Made by a program: the position numbers and the translations under genes
Assembly: GCA_029255685.2 (NCBI GenBank)
Contig: CM055317.2
Span: 70,297,460-70,361,459, forward strand
DNA: 64,000 nt
Reading direction: 5' to 3'
DNA from: Silene conica
Lineage: Eukaryota > Streptophyta > Magnoliopsida > Caryophyllales > Caryophyllaceae
Notes under the pieces: generated by a model
Told to the model about the DNA's origin: nothing
Seen by the model: the letters and a program-made list of their open reading frames with translations, nothing else
Databases searched by the model: none
Part shown: one piece after another, positions 31,801-42,048 of the stretch
How positions within the stretch are numbered: the stretch's first letter is position 1
Layout of the letters: every line of letters starts with the position of its first letter

Positions 31801-33214
31801 CCCCGATGGTAGCCTTAAGCAACACAAAGCGCGCCTTGTTGCCAAAGGTTTTCATCAAAGACCCGGGATAGATTATGCAGAAACTTTCAGTCCGGTCATA
31901 AAGCCGACAACCATTCGTCTCATACTCACTCTCGCGGTCACCAAAAAATGGCATTTACATCAAATTGATATTAATAACGCTTTTTTGCAGGGAACTCTCA
32001 CTGACACGGTATTCATGGCTCAACCCGATGGATTTGTCGACACCAACCAACCCACATACGTCTGTCGTCTAAACAAAGCCACATATGGACTTAAACAAGC
32101 TCCCCGTGCCTGGTACATCGAGCTCAAAACATACCTCCAAAAATCAGGTTTTCATAATTCACTCTCAGACCCTTCACTCTTTATTCTTCAAACAAAAAAC
32201 ACAACATTATTTGCCCTAGTTTACGTTGACGATATTATCGTCACCGGACCGAATAAGAATCACATCACCCAATTCATTACGCAACTATCACAAAAATTTG
32301 CCCTAAAAGATCTAGGTCCCCTTTCCTATTTCTTAGGAATTGAGGTAACACCCACGACCAATGGTCTTCATTTGAACCAAACGAAATACCTGTATGATAT
32401 TTTAGTAAAGTACAAAATGGAAAACTCCAACCCAGCTAATACACCCATGGTGGCTCACCCGTCACTCACAAAAAACTCCACCGAACCAATAGAAAACCAA
32501 ACTGATTATCGTTCCATTGTGGGTAGCCTTCAATATCTCTCGCTTACACGACCCGACATAGCTTTTTCAGTCAACAAACTTGCTCAATTTCTATGTCATC
32601 CAACGTCAACCCACTGGGCTGCTCTCAAGCGGTTACTCCGTTATCTAAACGGTACCCAAAACCTCGGTATTCACTTAAACAACAACACCCCTTTGTGTCT
32701 TCATGCATTTTGTGACGCAGATTGGGGAGGTGATCCTCACGATTATCTCTCAACAACCGGTTACATCATATACTTAGGGAACAACCCAATCTCATGGTCC
32801 GCTAAGAAGCAAAAAGCAATATCATGTTCCTCAACGGAGGCTGAATTTCGCGCGGTGGCCAGTACAACAACCGAGCTGATTTGGTTACAAAATCTATTAC
32901 ATGAGCTTGGCATTTCAGCTCCTGCTCCTCCCATGATATATTGCGATAATCTAAGTACCACTACATACTCTGCCAACCCGGTCTTTCACTCTCGAATGAA
33001 ACACGTTGCTCTTGCTTTTCACTTCGTGAAAGAACAAATCAGAAATGGGTATGTTCGAATTCAGCATATCAATGGAACTGATCAATTGGCAGACACTCTG
33101 ACAAAACCGCTCCACAAACCACGGTTTCAATTACTTTCGTCCAAGATTGGTCTTCGCTATCGCCCGTCCATCTTGCGCGGGAATGTTAAAGATAATACTC
33201 CAACAACCAAATAG
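28886..33214 (+). CDS. Copia gag-pol polyprotein, 1442 codons
   Basis: A single ORF without stop or frameshift. The first ATG overlaps the LTR/primer-site junction. Codon 25 (28958, CCCATGGCA) starts the conserved Copia gag sequence MATTSNQLP and is the likelier start. In order: gag with a UBN2-like region (30-260); CCHC knuckle CQYCRTQGHVISDC (about 310); aspartic protease LIDSGASHH (about 363); HHCC zinc region HARLGHP...CNSCLINKSH (495-540). Then the integrase core with Asp, Asp and Glu near 552, 614 and 648 (YSDVW, SDNGGEY, GFAERR), a Pro/Ser/Thr-rich linker (800-910), reverse transcriptase (WTLVPPNQA, KARLVAKGF, YVDDIIVTG at about 1113) and RNase H (FCDADWGG, about 1277; STEAEF). The last ten codons run into the 3' LTR. 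Confidence 0.96.
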   Translation: MVSRIILILILTTTSAAFTNHETPMATTSNQLPNSAEPSKPLLSVSFPTCTKLTPTNYRAWHYQISRLFLGYGLFSFLDGTTTAPPQTTTPKPTTETPNPTAISNPAYETWFRQDQLILGALAGTLDDTVAPVLLDATTSHEAWTTLATTYANPSRGHILQLKDRLRTITHTDKTISEYMLAIEDCTTQLAHFGKPLDVEDITAQVINGLDYTLYKPVIDAIRARDSPISFDLLHEKLIQHELTIKHQTNTNSHTHFNPSAHAALHNSHSYQNSRSNNNHHSNQSRSNTYSQNSSNRNSPTTPNPFKGRCQYCRTQGHVISDCPDFKRDYPNVVFPPPIPRQSRPHAHTATTGTAPTTSYLIDSGASHHIVNDLNTLSLHTPYEGPDDLVIGDGSSLPITHLGSFSISHSSHLLRFTNVLLVPKISKPLLSVSQFCNDNHAYACFSSSSFCFKDIKTGATLLEGPFLDGSYQWKPSPHSPHAFAVNKSSSFLWHARLGHPSNSTLRLLNTSFNFNISDFMHCNSCLINKSHKLPFSTSTLKSNAPFDLVYSDVWTSPVTSDESYKYYVIFVDHYTHYFWLYPLKHKSETATTFHRFKSIIEKYFKRPIRQFYSDNGGEYIKLNPNLLDNGITHLTSPPHTPEHNGFAERRHRHIVETGLALLTQAQMPTKYWPYAFSTATYLINRLPSVTLQNKSPYHLLFDQQPNYHKLRPFGCLCYPWLKPYTNRKLEPKSAPCIFVGYSTTQSAYLCLNPVTTRLYTSRHVRFVELEFPYLALSKSTLVHPPNPSQWCQLTVHVLPPTPNPPTPTLTTQLNPPIPDPHTQPTSQAPPSPPASPPPVSQNSTSQPSSSTTPVTQNPTTQPSTLTPSPSTSPIPPPPPPPPLPHHRTRLSNNIVVPNPRYFNTKKTANVASLPSPYTTPNTTKQALIQPHWRQAMVDEFDALTRNKTWTLVPPNQATNVVGCKWVYRIKYNPDGSLKQHKARLVAKGFHQRPGIDYAETFSPVIKPTTIRLILTLAVTKKWHLHQIDINNAFLQGTLTDTVFMAQPDGFVDTNQPTYVCRLNKATYGLKQAPRAWYIELKTYLQKSGFHNSLSDPSLFILQTKNTTLFALVYVDDIIVTGPNKNHITQFITQLSQKFALKDLGPLSYFLGIEVTPTTNGLHLNQTKYLYDILVKYKMENSNPANTPMVAHPSLTKNSTEPIENQTDYRSIVGSLQYLSLTRPDIAFSVNKLAQFLCHPTSTHWAALKRLLRYLNGTQNLGIHLNNNTPLCLHAFCDADWGGDPHDYLSTTGYIIYLGNNPISWSAKKQKAISCSSTEAEFRAVASTTTELIWLQNLLHELGISAPAPPMIYCDNLSTTTYSANPVFHSRMKHVALAFHFVKEQIRNGYVRIQHINGTDQLADTLTKPLHKPRFQLLSSKIGLRYRPSILRGNVKDNTPTTK
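28887..28900 (+). promoter_or_regulatory. Copia primer-binding site
   Basis: TGGTATCAAGAATC immediately follows the 5' LTR. The first eight bases match the complement of initiator tRNA-Met 3' end (TGGTATCA). The next bases differ from the usual GAGC. Confidence 0.85.
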
Positions 33215-33425
33215 TCAAAAGATTGACTCCTACAATCAAGGATCCTAAACTAAGTAAATATCTTTTAGTTTATTAGTTACCTCCTTTATCTCCACAATTG
33301 GTGGAAAGTATCTTTTGTAAACCCTAGTGTAACCCTAGTGCATCTTACGTGAATGTATTATATAAGCTACTAGCATGTAAACTTCTAATCATCAATAATA
33401 ATAATATTCTCATATTACTTTTATA
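33184..33425 (+). repeat. Copia 3' LTR
   Basis: Identical to the 5' LTR. The sequence just before it, CATCTTGCGCGGGAA, stands where a polypurine tract belongs but is interrupted by C and T. Confidence 0.97.
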
Positions 33426-33959
33426 CATGCGTTTCTTGTCTGTGAATCTGGAGGAGAGAGACAGATCACACCTTGTTTTTCGTTCGAAAGTCATGTTAAT
33501 GTTTATATTGGCTTCTTATTTCCGACTATATTCTTGCCGCAAGTGATGAAAAGTTATTTGTGACTACTCACAACCTTTTTAAAAGTTATTGTAATTTTTT
33601 TTACACCTCATTTTGCTAATCTTTTGATATTTTACGTTATCACGCGGTATAGTTTACGGGTATTAAGCTTACATTACTACAGGAACCCTTAAGGATATCG
33701 GTTGATGGACATCAGATTTTGGAAAAATCTGATGTAATTAATTTGCAAATCAGTTGACTACAAAAATCTGATGTGTTTATAAAGTAAATGACATCGGTTT
33801 CTATTTCAAACCCATGCACATAAGTATTGATTTTAATGAACATCAGACTAAATAAGAACCAATGTACATTAATTGGTCAAGGACAACATTTATTTACCCA
33901 CGATTTTAATTCTGATTTCCATCTAAACCTAAACCCTCTCACTACCCTTTTTTAATTCG

Positions 33960-35260
33960 GATTCCCATCTGCCTCACTGTCTCAACACCCAACTATGTTA
34001 TTGCTCACCTCGACACAGAACGCCGGTAGCCAGGCCATATCATCACCCACAAGGCCACAACATATCGTCCTTTCCGACTCCGACCTCGTGACCTACCTTG
34101 ATAATTCTAGCAGCACTTCGTCAACTTTTTCACATGCAATTCTTAATCAGGTTGGTATTTTATCAATGTTTTCTTAAATTCCTTGATTTTCGTCATTTGT
34201 TTTCAACTTATAACCGAATTTAGGTTTTTTTTTTATCATTTGGGGTTTATTGATTCAATTATTTTATCTATTAGGGTACAACTAAGTATTAGGGTTAGGC
34301 CTTCCAATTAAACTACAGTTCAATTGGGAGATGAATTGTTTTAATCGAGTTATTTGTGGGATGTATATTCTAGCCATCTTTGGAGAAGAGAATTCTATAG
34401 ATTTTCGTTTATAGTCACCTGGACTTGCAGTAGAAGGGGGTACTCTCTCTGTTCTTGCTTCGAATCTTAATTCAGTTGCAGACCGCGTTGCACTCTACTC
34501 GCGAATTAGTTAGTAGGATTAGTAGTGAGACATGAGATTCTCTTTTTCCTTGCGTATCGACCTATAATACAAAGAAAGACACCCCAGCCCCAGCAGCGAG
34601 TTACAGTTGACTGAGGTTCAGGTAGTAAATGTGGTACTTGCAGTGCACGTATTTGGCATAGTGAAGTAGAGTAGCATTAGGTGGGCGTGCAGTGGACAAG
34701 TCAGGGCAGTCTAGTAATTTATCTGCTGCTCTTGCTCAGGGTCTGATAGGGGCAGATTCTGATGCTTTTATGCTCATTTTGCTATGAATATGATTTTAGT
34801 GTATGTGGATTTGAATAAGTATGGGTTGGTTGCGATGCGTGATGCTCCTTTCTTAGGGTCTGTAATGCCTTCGTAACTATGTGAAATCCAAGCGCAATGT
34901 AGCAGATTGTGGTTGGCTGTATAGCCAGAATAAGGGTGTAGGCACATAGTGTATTGCTTGGTCTGATGTGCAGGAGACTGGCAAAATTAGTTGCTGGCTC
35001 TGATGCTGAAGAAAAGCAGAGTATCAGGCTGCACAGATTTGCTTTGTTCGTGCAGGAATAATGCTGTACAGGCACTCAACTCTGGTTGTTTTAGGCTGTC
35101 AGTTGTGTAGATGTTTGATAGCGGAAGTGTAGCAGGATGACGCTGCTGTTTTGATATTAGTGAGTGGAAATGAGCAAGCTTGGAGTCTCGATATATTCAC
35201 TACCACTGTACTTTTTCTATTAAATTATACTCGTATAGAGGATCAGCTGGAATGGGTAAA
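33960..35260 (+). other. Left interior of the CACTA-like element: first-exon-like ORF and GC-richer stretch
   Basis: 33995-34148 is an open frame (MLLLTSTQNAGSQAI..., ending at LNQ before GTTGGT) that looks like a first exon but is not recognisable. 34560-35140 is richer in G and C than its surroundings, with no sustained frame. It may be another captured fragment. Confidence 0.35.
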
Positions 35261-36240
35261 TGACGTTCCATTCTGATGATATATTCTTTTATTCAACCTG
35301 AGAAAGCAAATATTTTTATCAACAAATTCTTTTTTGAAGTACCAGGTCATGCATAATATAATTCTGTAGATTATTTGTTTTCTTAATTGTGAATTGAACA
35401 TTGGAATGACACGGAGTACATTTCCTTTGTATAATGTTTGTGTGCTTAACCTGGTTGTAATCGTGAGTAAGTATATCCATTTGTATTATGTTTGTGTGCT
35501 AAAAATGAAGTTCCAAGACAAATATAAGATATAAACCAGTTATTATGATCCGGTCTTTAAGGCTATTTAGAACCTGTTTCTTAGACTCTTTTTTGTATTA
35601 GTGCAAGCTCTACTATTCACCAATCATGCTTGCACCCAATTCTTGCTTACAATCGGCTAATTAGCATAGGAGTTATGATTTGGACGCTCTATGGTTAAAT
35701 TAAGTAGCAAGAATGCCTTGTAAACTTTGTTGATTCAATTTTTTAACTGATTCGCTGTGTTATATGTTCACACTTTTGCATTATCTTCCATGACAGGTTG
35801 TTCCCACTTCTCTCCTACTCTAGGTTTTGATCTCTTTACAACCATTTGTTGCATACATAATTTTAGATTATGGAGAATTCTTATTCAAATGGATTATGAT
35901 TATACTTTTTTACATCTTGTGTTTACTGCCAGCTAATCCGAAGAGGAAATTGGAATAACAAGCGAATCTATGACGACATACAACATCAAGCGGCCATGAA
36001 ATCAATTGTAATGTAAGTTTTTGCAAAAAAAAAATTGGGCCTTTATTTTGTCGTTTAGTGTTGTGTGTTGAGCATGAAACTGTGGCTTTTGAATTCTTAC
36101 TCATGTATCTTTACTCTTTACCAGTAATTCCTAAATTCCAATTCTGATTCGTCATTTTCTAGATTAGGTTTAATTTTTATTAGTAATTTTTCGTTACTTT
36201 TATTAATTTAGCTTTGTTTTGGTTGATAAGGGGAGAAGCT
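35261..36240. other. AT-rich interior of the CACTA-like element
   Basis: A duplicated stretch with TTGTGTGCT and TTTGTAT-ATGTTTGTGTGC occurs near 35430 and 35490. No gene recognised. Confidence 0.4.
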
Positions 36241-36289
36241 GCTCTCTCTAAAATATAATCAGGTACGGGAAAACAGAATGTTTACTTAG

Positions 36290-36843
36290 AGATATGAAGC
36301 ATACCTTGTGTTTTGCGGAAAGACATACAACATGGAGGTGACACTGAATTTCATGTTGTGAATTCTTTGTACTTAGATTTATGCCCAGAGCTGATAAAGG
36401 AACACTAAAATCAGGGACCGGAATTGAAACAGTGATGACATGAAGAAAGATCTCGTGCCACGAGTTATTGAAGGAATTTTTGAGATGATCAATTCTTCAC
36501 ATGAAGCAACAACATACTTAGTTAAATTGTCGATGGTACTTCCACTATACTGGTTTATTCCTAATTGAAGACAATTTTATTAAATTTCTGGCCGACTTAC
36601 TATTTTCACTTGTGCAGGTTGAGATTTACATGAAAAAGTGAGGTTTGTATCAGTAGGCAGTGATAGTGTCCTACTCTCTTTATGTGAAGATTTTGCGTGG
36701 TTCAGATTGCTATTTTGTCTTCAGAAATTACAACTGATATGAACTAATGTGCTTATTAGGGACCTACTCGATCTATCAAAGGATAGCATACAGATTAAGG
36801 AGAACAAATCTCTAGGGATTTTGTTGTCGGAAGTCACTGAGGT
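36290..36843 (+). pseudogene. Captured kinesin motor-domain fragment
   Basis: Exon-like pieces translate to kinesin motor motifs in correct order. A degraded P-loop (CGKTYNMEV near 36315) is followed by LVPRVIEGIFEMINSS and TTYLVKLSM (36444-36535), ending at a GT. After CAG comes VEIYMKK (36619) with a stop directly after. After TTAG at about 36760 comes DLLDLSKDSIQIKENKSLGI through SEVTE before GTGAGC. The order and splice positions match KIN-1/kinesin-1-like plant motors (VEIYMEKVRDL...LSKDNIQIKE). The P-loop is mutated and the nucleotide-binding and C-terminal parts are missing, so it is a non-functional transduplicated fragment. Confidence 0.8.
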
Positions 36844-36939
36844 GAGCTAAATTAGATGGCTTAAGCTCTGTATAATTTGTTAACATATACATCGTAGAGA
36901 ACATTTAACATCTGACTACACACTGGTGATGTTTGCAGG

Positions 36940-37198
36940 GAGGGTTAAACACAAAAGCAAAGATGTGGAAACCGGGCATCAACCTGTTACTAGTGTGCAG
37001 ACCAGAATAAGTATCATGATTCTTGCTGCATACCACTATACCATCCGGCGTCTTCAGAATAAGGCTATGGTTGATGGTTACTTAAGATTTCCAGACTTTG
37101 AGTACGCTGAGTTGAAACAAGAAATGGATGAGCGCATGAAAAGAGAGCAATTATGCCAGGCAGACACGAAATGGCTTGAGCAACTGGCTGGGTATTAG
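36940..37198 (+). pseudogene. Unrecognised last-exon-like ORF in the CACTA-like element
   Basis: After an acceptor (TTTGCAG, 36939) an open frame of about 85 codons runs to TAG, containing SIMILAAYHYTIRRLQ and PDFEYAELKQEMDERMKREQ. It is not kinesin. The frame that continues the kinesin fragment stops within about 25 codons. It could be the end of a second captured gene. No family recognised. Confidence 0.4.
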
Positions 37199-37625
37199 TT
37201 TTTTGTTTTGTAGTTTTCTTATGCTGGTTTAGTGCTAATCTGTGGACTATTTTGGATGTCGTCTAAAATGACTCATAACCCTATATGTTTGGTTACTTGA
37301 TGAATTTGGATAATATATATGAAAGACGATCGACCTTTGTCGTGATTTGCTTTGAACTTGTTTAATGAAAGACGAACGACTTTGTCGTGCTTTGCTATGA
37401 ATTTGTGTTTGTTTGGTTGATGGTGGCGTATAATCTGTTTTGATACGTCAGTCAAAATGGTTGGCATCTGAATAATGTATATTGGTGGTACAAATTACCA
37501 TCAATACCAACTTTTTTTTTAAAAAAAAGGCAACATCAAGGACAACGGTTTATGCAATAGTATGATTCATATTAACCTGTAATGCACATGGGCTTCGGTC
37601 AACAACTGATGTACAAAACATAAAT

Positions 37626-37877
37626 GGACATCAGCTTACAGCTAAAGAATGATGTGCATAAATATGATGGACATCAGACTTATTAAACCTCCGATGTGCA
37701 ATAACACAAGGACATCAGATTACAGCTAAAGAATGATGTGCATAAATATGATGGACATCAAACTTATTAAACCTCCGATGTGCAATAACACATGGACATC
37801 AGATTACAGCTAAAGAATGATGTGCATAAACATGATGGACGTCAGACTTATTAAACCTCCGATGTGCAATAACATAT
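37626..37877. repeat. Three 84-bp subterminal tandem repeats of the CACTA-like element
   Basis: Units begin GGACATCAG at 37626, 37710 and 37794 and differ at a few positions each. Each contains TGATGTGCATAAA and CTCCGATGTGCAATAAC. They are likely transposase-binding subterminal repeats by analogy with En/Spm. Confidence 0.93.
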
Positions 37878-37999
37878 GGACATCGGTTGCTAAGCCGATG
37901 TCCTTGATACCCAAAATGGACATCAGTGAACTGTACATCGGTTGCTAAGCCGATGTCTATGACCATAAAAGTCTGATGTCCTTAAGGGTTCCTGTAGTA

Positions 38000-38406
38000 C
38001 TGAAGCTCTCCTACATGGCTATAAATATCATCGGCTTGGTCCCGGAATCGTCTATATATTTAGCTTAGTTGTTTTTGGTTTCGTAGGCAGTAGTTTGTAG
38101 TTTTGTTGGTTGTTTCTTATCTTCCTTTTTTGGTAAAATGTGAGTATATAAATATATCAAAAAGATAGTGTGTAATTAAAAATGTGGTAACAACCATCAA
38201 AACATCTCAAAGACATCACTATGATTCATGGGACATTAACGCCAATGCTAGTAAAGTAGTAAGCCATCCTCTACATACTAGCCATCTTCCAACAAAAGGA
38301 ACAAAAATAAATTTGTTTATTTGCTTTCTATTACTGCCATCTTCCAACAAAAGGTTCCTTAATATTTCCAACCCAAAATCCTAAAACACAAAAAATTGTA
38401 TGTAAG
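38000..38406. other. Upstream of the S28 gene remnant
   Basis: AT-rich leader region with CCATCTTCCAACAAAAGG twice (about 38282 and 38337). No TATA box is assigned with confidence. Confidence 0.4.
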
Positions 38407-39097
38407 ATGATATACATAACCTATTTAATGTCCGTCCTAGTAGTGTTTAGTTTATTGACGTTGTCCAAGAGTGTTGACGTGCACTACCACATTCAGCCCG
38501 TAGATCATTTCGGCTACGGGAACCTGAGTAGACAAACATTTCGGCAACGGTTCTTTGTAGACTACTACTACCTGCACGAAAAACGCATGGTTAAAGGGGC
38601 TCCAATAGTAGTTTATTTCGGAGGGGAATCTACCATCGACTCTACGATTGGCGGACCTGAGGTTGGACCGGCTATACTTACAATGGCCGCGGATCGACTT
38701 GGCACGTTGATTTTTCTCTATGTTGAGGTATTTTTACTTTATATAAGAGCTAATGAATCTTACTAGTAAAATTATGCGCAATACTTTATACGTAAAATCA
38801 TGCACAATACTGCAATTCCTAGCCAAATTGAAAAATATTAATAGATAAGTCGTATTTTTGCTACCCAAATCGACGAAATTAAAGCATAATAATGATACAG
38901 TGCAAGAATTTGAACTTTTTGCTTAAATAGCACTATTATTTCAAATTATTTACCAAAAATCAGTCTTATTCTCTCCTTCTCACTTCCCTTATCATATTCA
39001 CATTTTGTTTGATTCATTAGCTTCGTGATTTTCCCTAAAGGTTCCTTACCCAAAAATTTCAACCCAAAACGCCAAAACACAAAAAACTGTATGCAAG

Positions 39098-39395
39098 ATG
39101 AAATACATAACCTATTTCATGTCCGTCCTAGTAGTGTTTAGTTTTTTTACGTTGTCCAAGAGTGTTGACGTGCACTACCACATTCAACCCGTAGACCATT
39201 TTGGCTACGGGAACCTGAGTGGACAAACGTTTCGGAAACGGTTCTTTGTAGACTACTACTACCTGCATGAGAAACGCATGGTTATAGGGGCTCCGATAGT
39301 AGTTTTTTCCAGAGGGAAATCTAAGGTTGACGATGCCATTGACGCACCTGGGGATGGACCGGCTATACTTACGATGGCGGCAGATCAACTTGGGG
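39098..39395 (+). repeat. Duplicated exon 1 of the S28 gene
   Basis: Encodes MKYITYFMSVLVVFSFFTLS and onward, about 85-90 percent identical to the exon at 38407 by eye, including part of the 5' leader (CAAAACACAAAAAACTGTATG). YFGGES of copy 1 has become FSRGKS here, so copy 2 is the more damaged one. Confidence 0.85.
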
Positions 39396-39404
39396 ATTAC
39401 ATTT

Positions 39405-39800
39405 ATAACATCAACTTATATGTTATATATTATATATTATATGTTATATATTATATATTATATATATTATATATTAAAATATAATGTTGATGTTGATTTT
39501 TACATAATTATTAAATAACGATTTATTACTAATAATTAATTGTACAATAAATAATATATCATTATCAAAAATTGCAATAAATACTAACAAATTATATGTT
39601 ATAGTGATATTTACATTTTTAGGTACTCAATAAGAAGTATTAAAACTTAATTTGAATGTGTGTTTTAACATATTGTCAACATAAAAGAAATTGGGTTGCA
39701 AAATATTCATGTATTATGGTCACTATTATGTAAATTTTAATTATCTACGACAATTTTTGTAAAAATATATCCGTGCGTTTTTACACGGGTTGAAAACTAA
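39405..39800 (+). mobile_element. Helitron-like insertion in the S28 pseudogene
   Basis: The right end has CCGTGC...CACGG as a weak hairpin followed by GTTGAAAACTAA|T, a CTRR-type terminus. The left end is an AT repeat (TATATTATATG units, 39415-39480) where the exon homology stops. The 5' end is not certain. Confidence 0.45.
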
Positions 39801-40952
39801 TATACTAAATTACTAGATAATATACATAAATCAAGCCAAGAATCATAGAATGCTATAAACGTACATAATTTACGTAATCAATGTATTTAGAGTAGGAAGA
39901 TAATGTTGTTTGAATGATTGATTATTGTTGACTTGTTGTTGGTTTGATTCCTTAATAATCAATGTCTTTATTTAATCAATCTAACCAAAAAAGTGTTTAT
40001 TTTGTCAACATCGCTTCTATGGTAAATCCATACCCTATGAATCCATAGAATTAGCGATGGATGACCTTAGGGTGAGAGACTGCTTGACGTTTATTTAGGC
40101 GAATTTTGCGGATGTCATCAAGAGTCTGAAGAAGAATTTATCAAGTGAAGAGTCTTCGGTCATTGCACTGGGAGGATCTTATGGAGGCAGTAAGCTCGCG
40201 TCGCTTCTTAATACTAAACGTCATTAAATTTCTTTATTTGTTTTTTACTTTCATCTATTTATAAAATTTGTTCACTAATTTCTATTTTTTACCAGTGTTA
40301 GCAACTTGGTTTAGCCTTAAGTACCCGCATATTGCGGTTGGCGCCCTCGCCTCTTCAGCCCCTATTATCAGTTTTGTTGAGCTTCCTGTTGAAAAACAGT
40401 ATTGCTCAATTGTGTCCAAAAACTACAAGGTACAAATTACTTCACTTATTTATTTAATCATTAAATTCTTAAAAAGAAAAACTTTAAAAATAGTTCAATC
40501 ACTAACCCAATAGAGTCTTGGTAGGAAAACTAGAGGGATGTCAACAATTGAGTTGATAAATATTTTTTTTAAAGTTTTTTTGCATCTAACTTTAATGCAT
40601 TGAAAAACAAAATATCTCATTAATACCCTTGCTAATTTTGGCACAATTTTGAAACATAAAATTCTTTTAGGTGGGAAGATTGAAAACAAAGATTTGATTT
40701 TACTTTATATTATTATTTTAATAAGGATTTTACTTAAAAATATATTAATAGGGATGTGTATGAATTCGCTTTACAATTACCTTAAAAAACGAACTTAGAA
40801 GATACCATTACTTTATCTAATTAGGGATATTGATTTGTAGGAAACAAATAAGAGATGCTTTGATTACATATCAAAGTCGTGGGCATTGATCGATCGCGTA
40901 GCTAACCAATCAGGCGGTCTAAAAATTCTCGATCGGATATTTAAGACTTGCA

Positions 40953-41386
40953 GGTAATATGGATATTTAAAGTTCTTATTCTCAAATGTATAAATTTTAG
41001 TTATTTTAAATATCGGAATTTAAATTTTTTCTGCTTTGGATTCTTTGTACTATAGGAATTAATCTTTTAAAGGCATTATTCTTAAAATCCTCTTTAACAT
41101 GTTCATATCAAGATACTTGCGAGTTGCCACCAAATAAAGTGGACACCTAAAAACCTATTACCAGACTATATATAATTTATGTACGGAATTTATGGCTAAA
41201 ATACTAGATTAGTAAAAAAAAAACCCGATTAATAAACGTAGTCGGCATTTTAGTAACGTAGTCGACGTTTTAGTTAACATAGTCGACGTTTTTCATAAAA
41301 AAGATCAACGCTACCCTCTGTCTCTCTCATCATTTCTCCTTCTTTTCTTTCCGTTCTCAATTCTGCCTAAATAACAACACAAATTG
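40953..41386. other. No further S28 exons found
   Basis: AT-rich. A short tandem motif ACGTAGTCGRC(A/G)TTTTAGT occurs at about 41236-41290. Nothing coding. Confidence 0.5.
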
Positions 41387-41587
41387 TCATTTGTGACGGA
41401 CATATCCGTCGCAAGCTTGTGACGGACATATCCGTCGCAAGCTTGTGACGGGTCAAATAATACCAATATAGGAAGATAAGACAAAAGCTAGGTGCATTGG
41501 GAGTAGTAATATATTTTATCTTATTTATCAACTTTGTTAATATTTGACCCGTTGCAAGCTTGCGACGGATATGCCCGTCACAAATGA
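41387..41587. mobile_element. MITE, best-preserved member of the TCATTTGTGACGG family
   Basis: 13-bp terminal inverted repeats TCATTTGTGACGG / CCGTCACAAATGA. Inner mirrored blocks TCCGTCGCAAGCTTG and GACGGGTCAAATA match TATTTGACCCGT and CAAGCTTGCGACGGA. On the left arm a 26-bp piece is tandemly doubled (GTGACGGACATATCCGTCGC). Related copies: 2699-2893, 61283-61440 and 61676-61930. No evident target duplication. Confidence 0.8.
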
Positions 41588-42048
41588 GACTTACTTAAAC
41601 AACAAACAACATTCGCATTAAACAATCACCTTGTCCCACCAGCTACACCACCACCGTGCCCCACAAGCTACCCGAGCGCTGTCATACAAGTACGGCTTCT
41701 CCATTTTTTTTCGATTTTTTTTTGTATTTAATTGCGAAATTAGTGTTTAATTGTTTAATTGAATCTTAAATTAGTTTTTGAATGATATATTAATATGAGT
41801 ATATGATTAGTAGCCTTAATTTTGTTAGAATTTAGTTTTTTATAAATTTCATTTAATTAGAAATTTGTTTGAATTTAGTTCTAATTTATTGTTTTGTTCA
41901 CGAATTGTAGTGTAGTTGTTGTTAATTTGGTTATTTGTTGTCTTAGAATGTTATTAATTGTTGAAACCAACCATAACATTGGATTTGTTTGCTCGAAAAT
42001 TTGGGAAAATTTGGGTTTTTTTCGAATTATGGATGCATGTTGATAAGT
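41588..42048. other. Intergenic, nothing recognised
   Basis: T-rich stretches and short ORFs only. Confidence 0.5.

Larger units (their letters stand above)
28645..33425 (+). mobile_element. Full-length Ty1/Copia retrotransposon with identical LTRs
   Basis: 4781 bp. The 242-bp LTRs (28645-28886 and 33184-33425) are identical by eye. A 5-bp target duplication CATGC lies at 28640-28644 and 33426-33430. A primer-binding site TGGTATCAAGAATC directly follows the 5' LTR. One uninterrupted polyprotein ORF fills the interior. All parts needed for autonomous transposition appear present. LTRs run TG...TA rather than the usual TG...CA. Zero LTR divergence implies a very recent insertion. Confidence 0.97.
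33675..37999. mobile_element. CACTA-like transposon carrying host-gene fragments
   Basis: Perfect 21-bp terminal inverted repeats start TACTACAGGAACCCTTAAGG, close to the CACTACA ends of En/Spm elements. Both ends are packed with subterminal short repeats (GACATCAG, CGATGT, CATCGGTT in both orientations). I cannot see a clean 3-bp target duplication. No transposase was recognised, so it looks non-autonomous. The interior contains a kinesin fragment and other spliced-looking exons. Confidence 0.75.
38407..40952 (+). pseudogene. Serine carboxypeptidase S28 (prolyl carboxypeptidase-like) gene, broken and truncated
   Basis: Exon 1 (38407 to about 38727) encodes a signal peptide (MIYITYLMSVLVVFSLLTLS) and the S28 start YHIQPVDHFGYG, FFVDYYYL, GAPIVVYFGGES. 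A second copy of exon 1 lies at 39098-39395. Later pieces are HRFYGKSIPYESIELAMDDL to the nucleophile motif LGGSYGG (about 40010-40189), [20 protein letters not shown] to VSKNYK (about 40297-40429) and CFDYISKSWALIDR to FKTCR (about 40840-40952). Faults: an in-frame TAG where CAG is expected (40096-40098), no acceptor AG before HRFYG, a Helitron-like insertion after exon-1 copy 2, and no exons for the Asp/His part of the catalytic triad. The family are secreted/vacuolar exopeptidases; this copy is probably dead. Confidence 0.85.

Noticed and set aside
34782-35075. 97-codon minus-strand ORF in the CACTA-like element
   Set aside because: No protein-like motif seen and it lies in a region without splice context; treated as chance.
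39098-39484. A separate second S28 gene
   Set aside because: Only exon 1 is duplicated; downstream exons occur once and the copy runs into a Helitron-like insertion.
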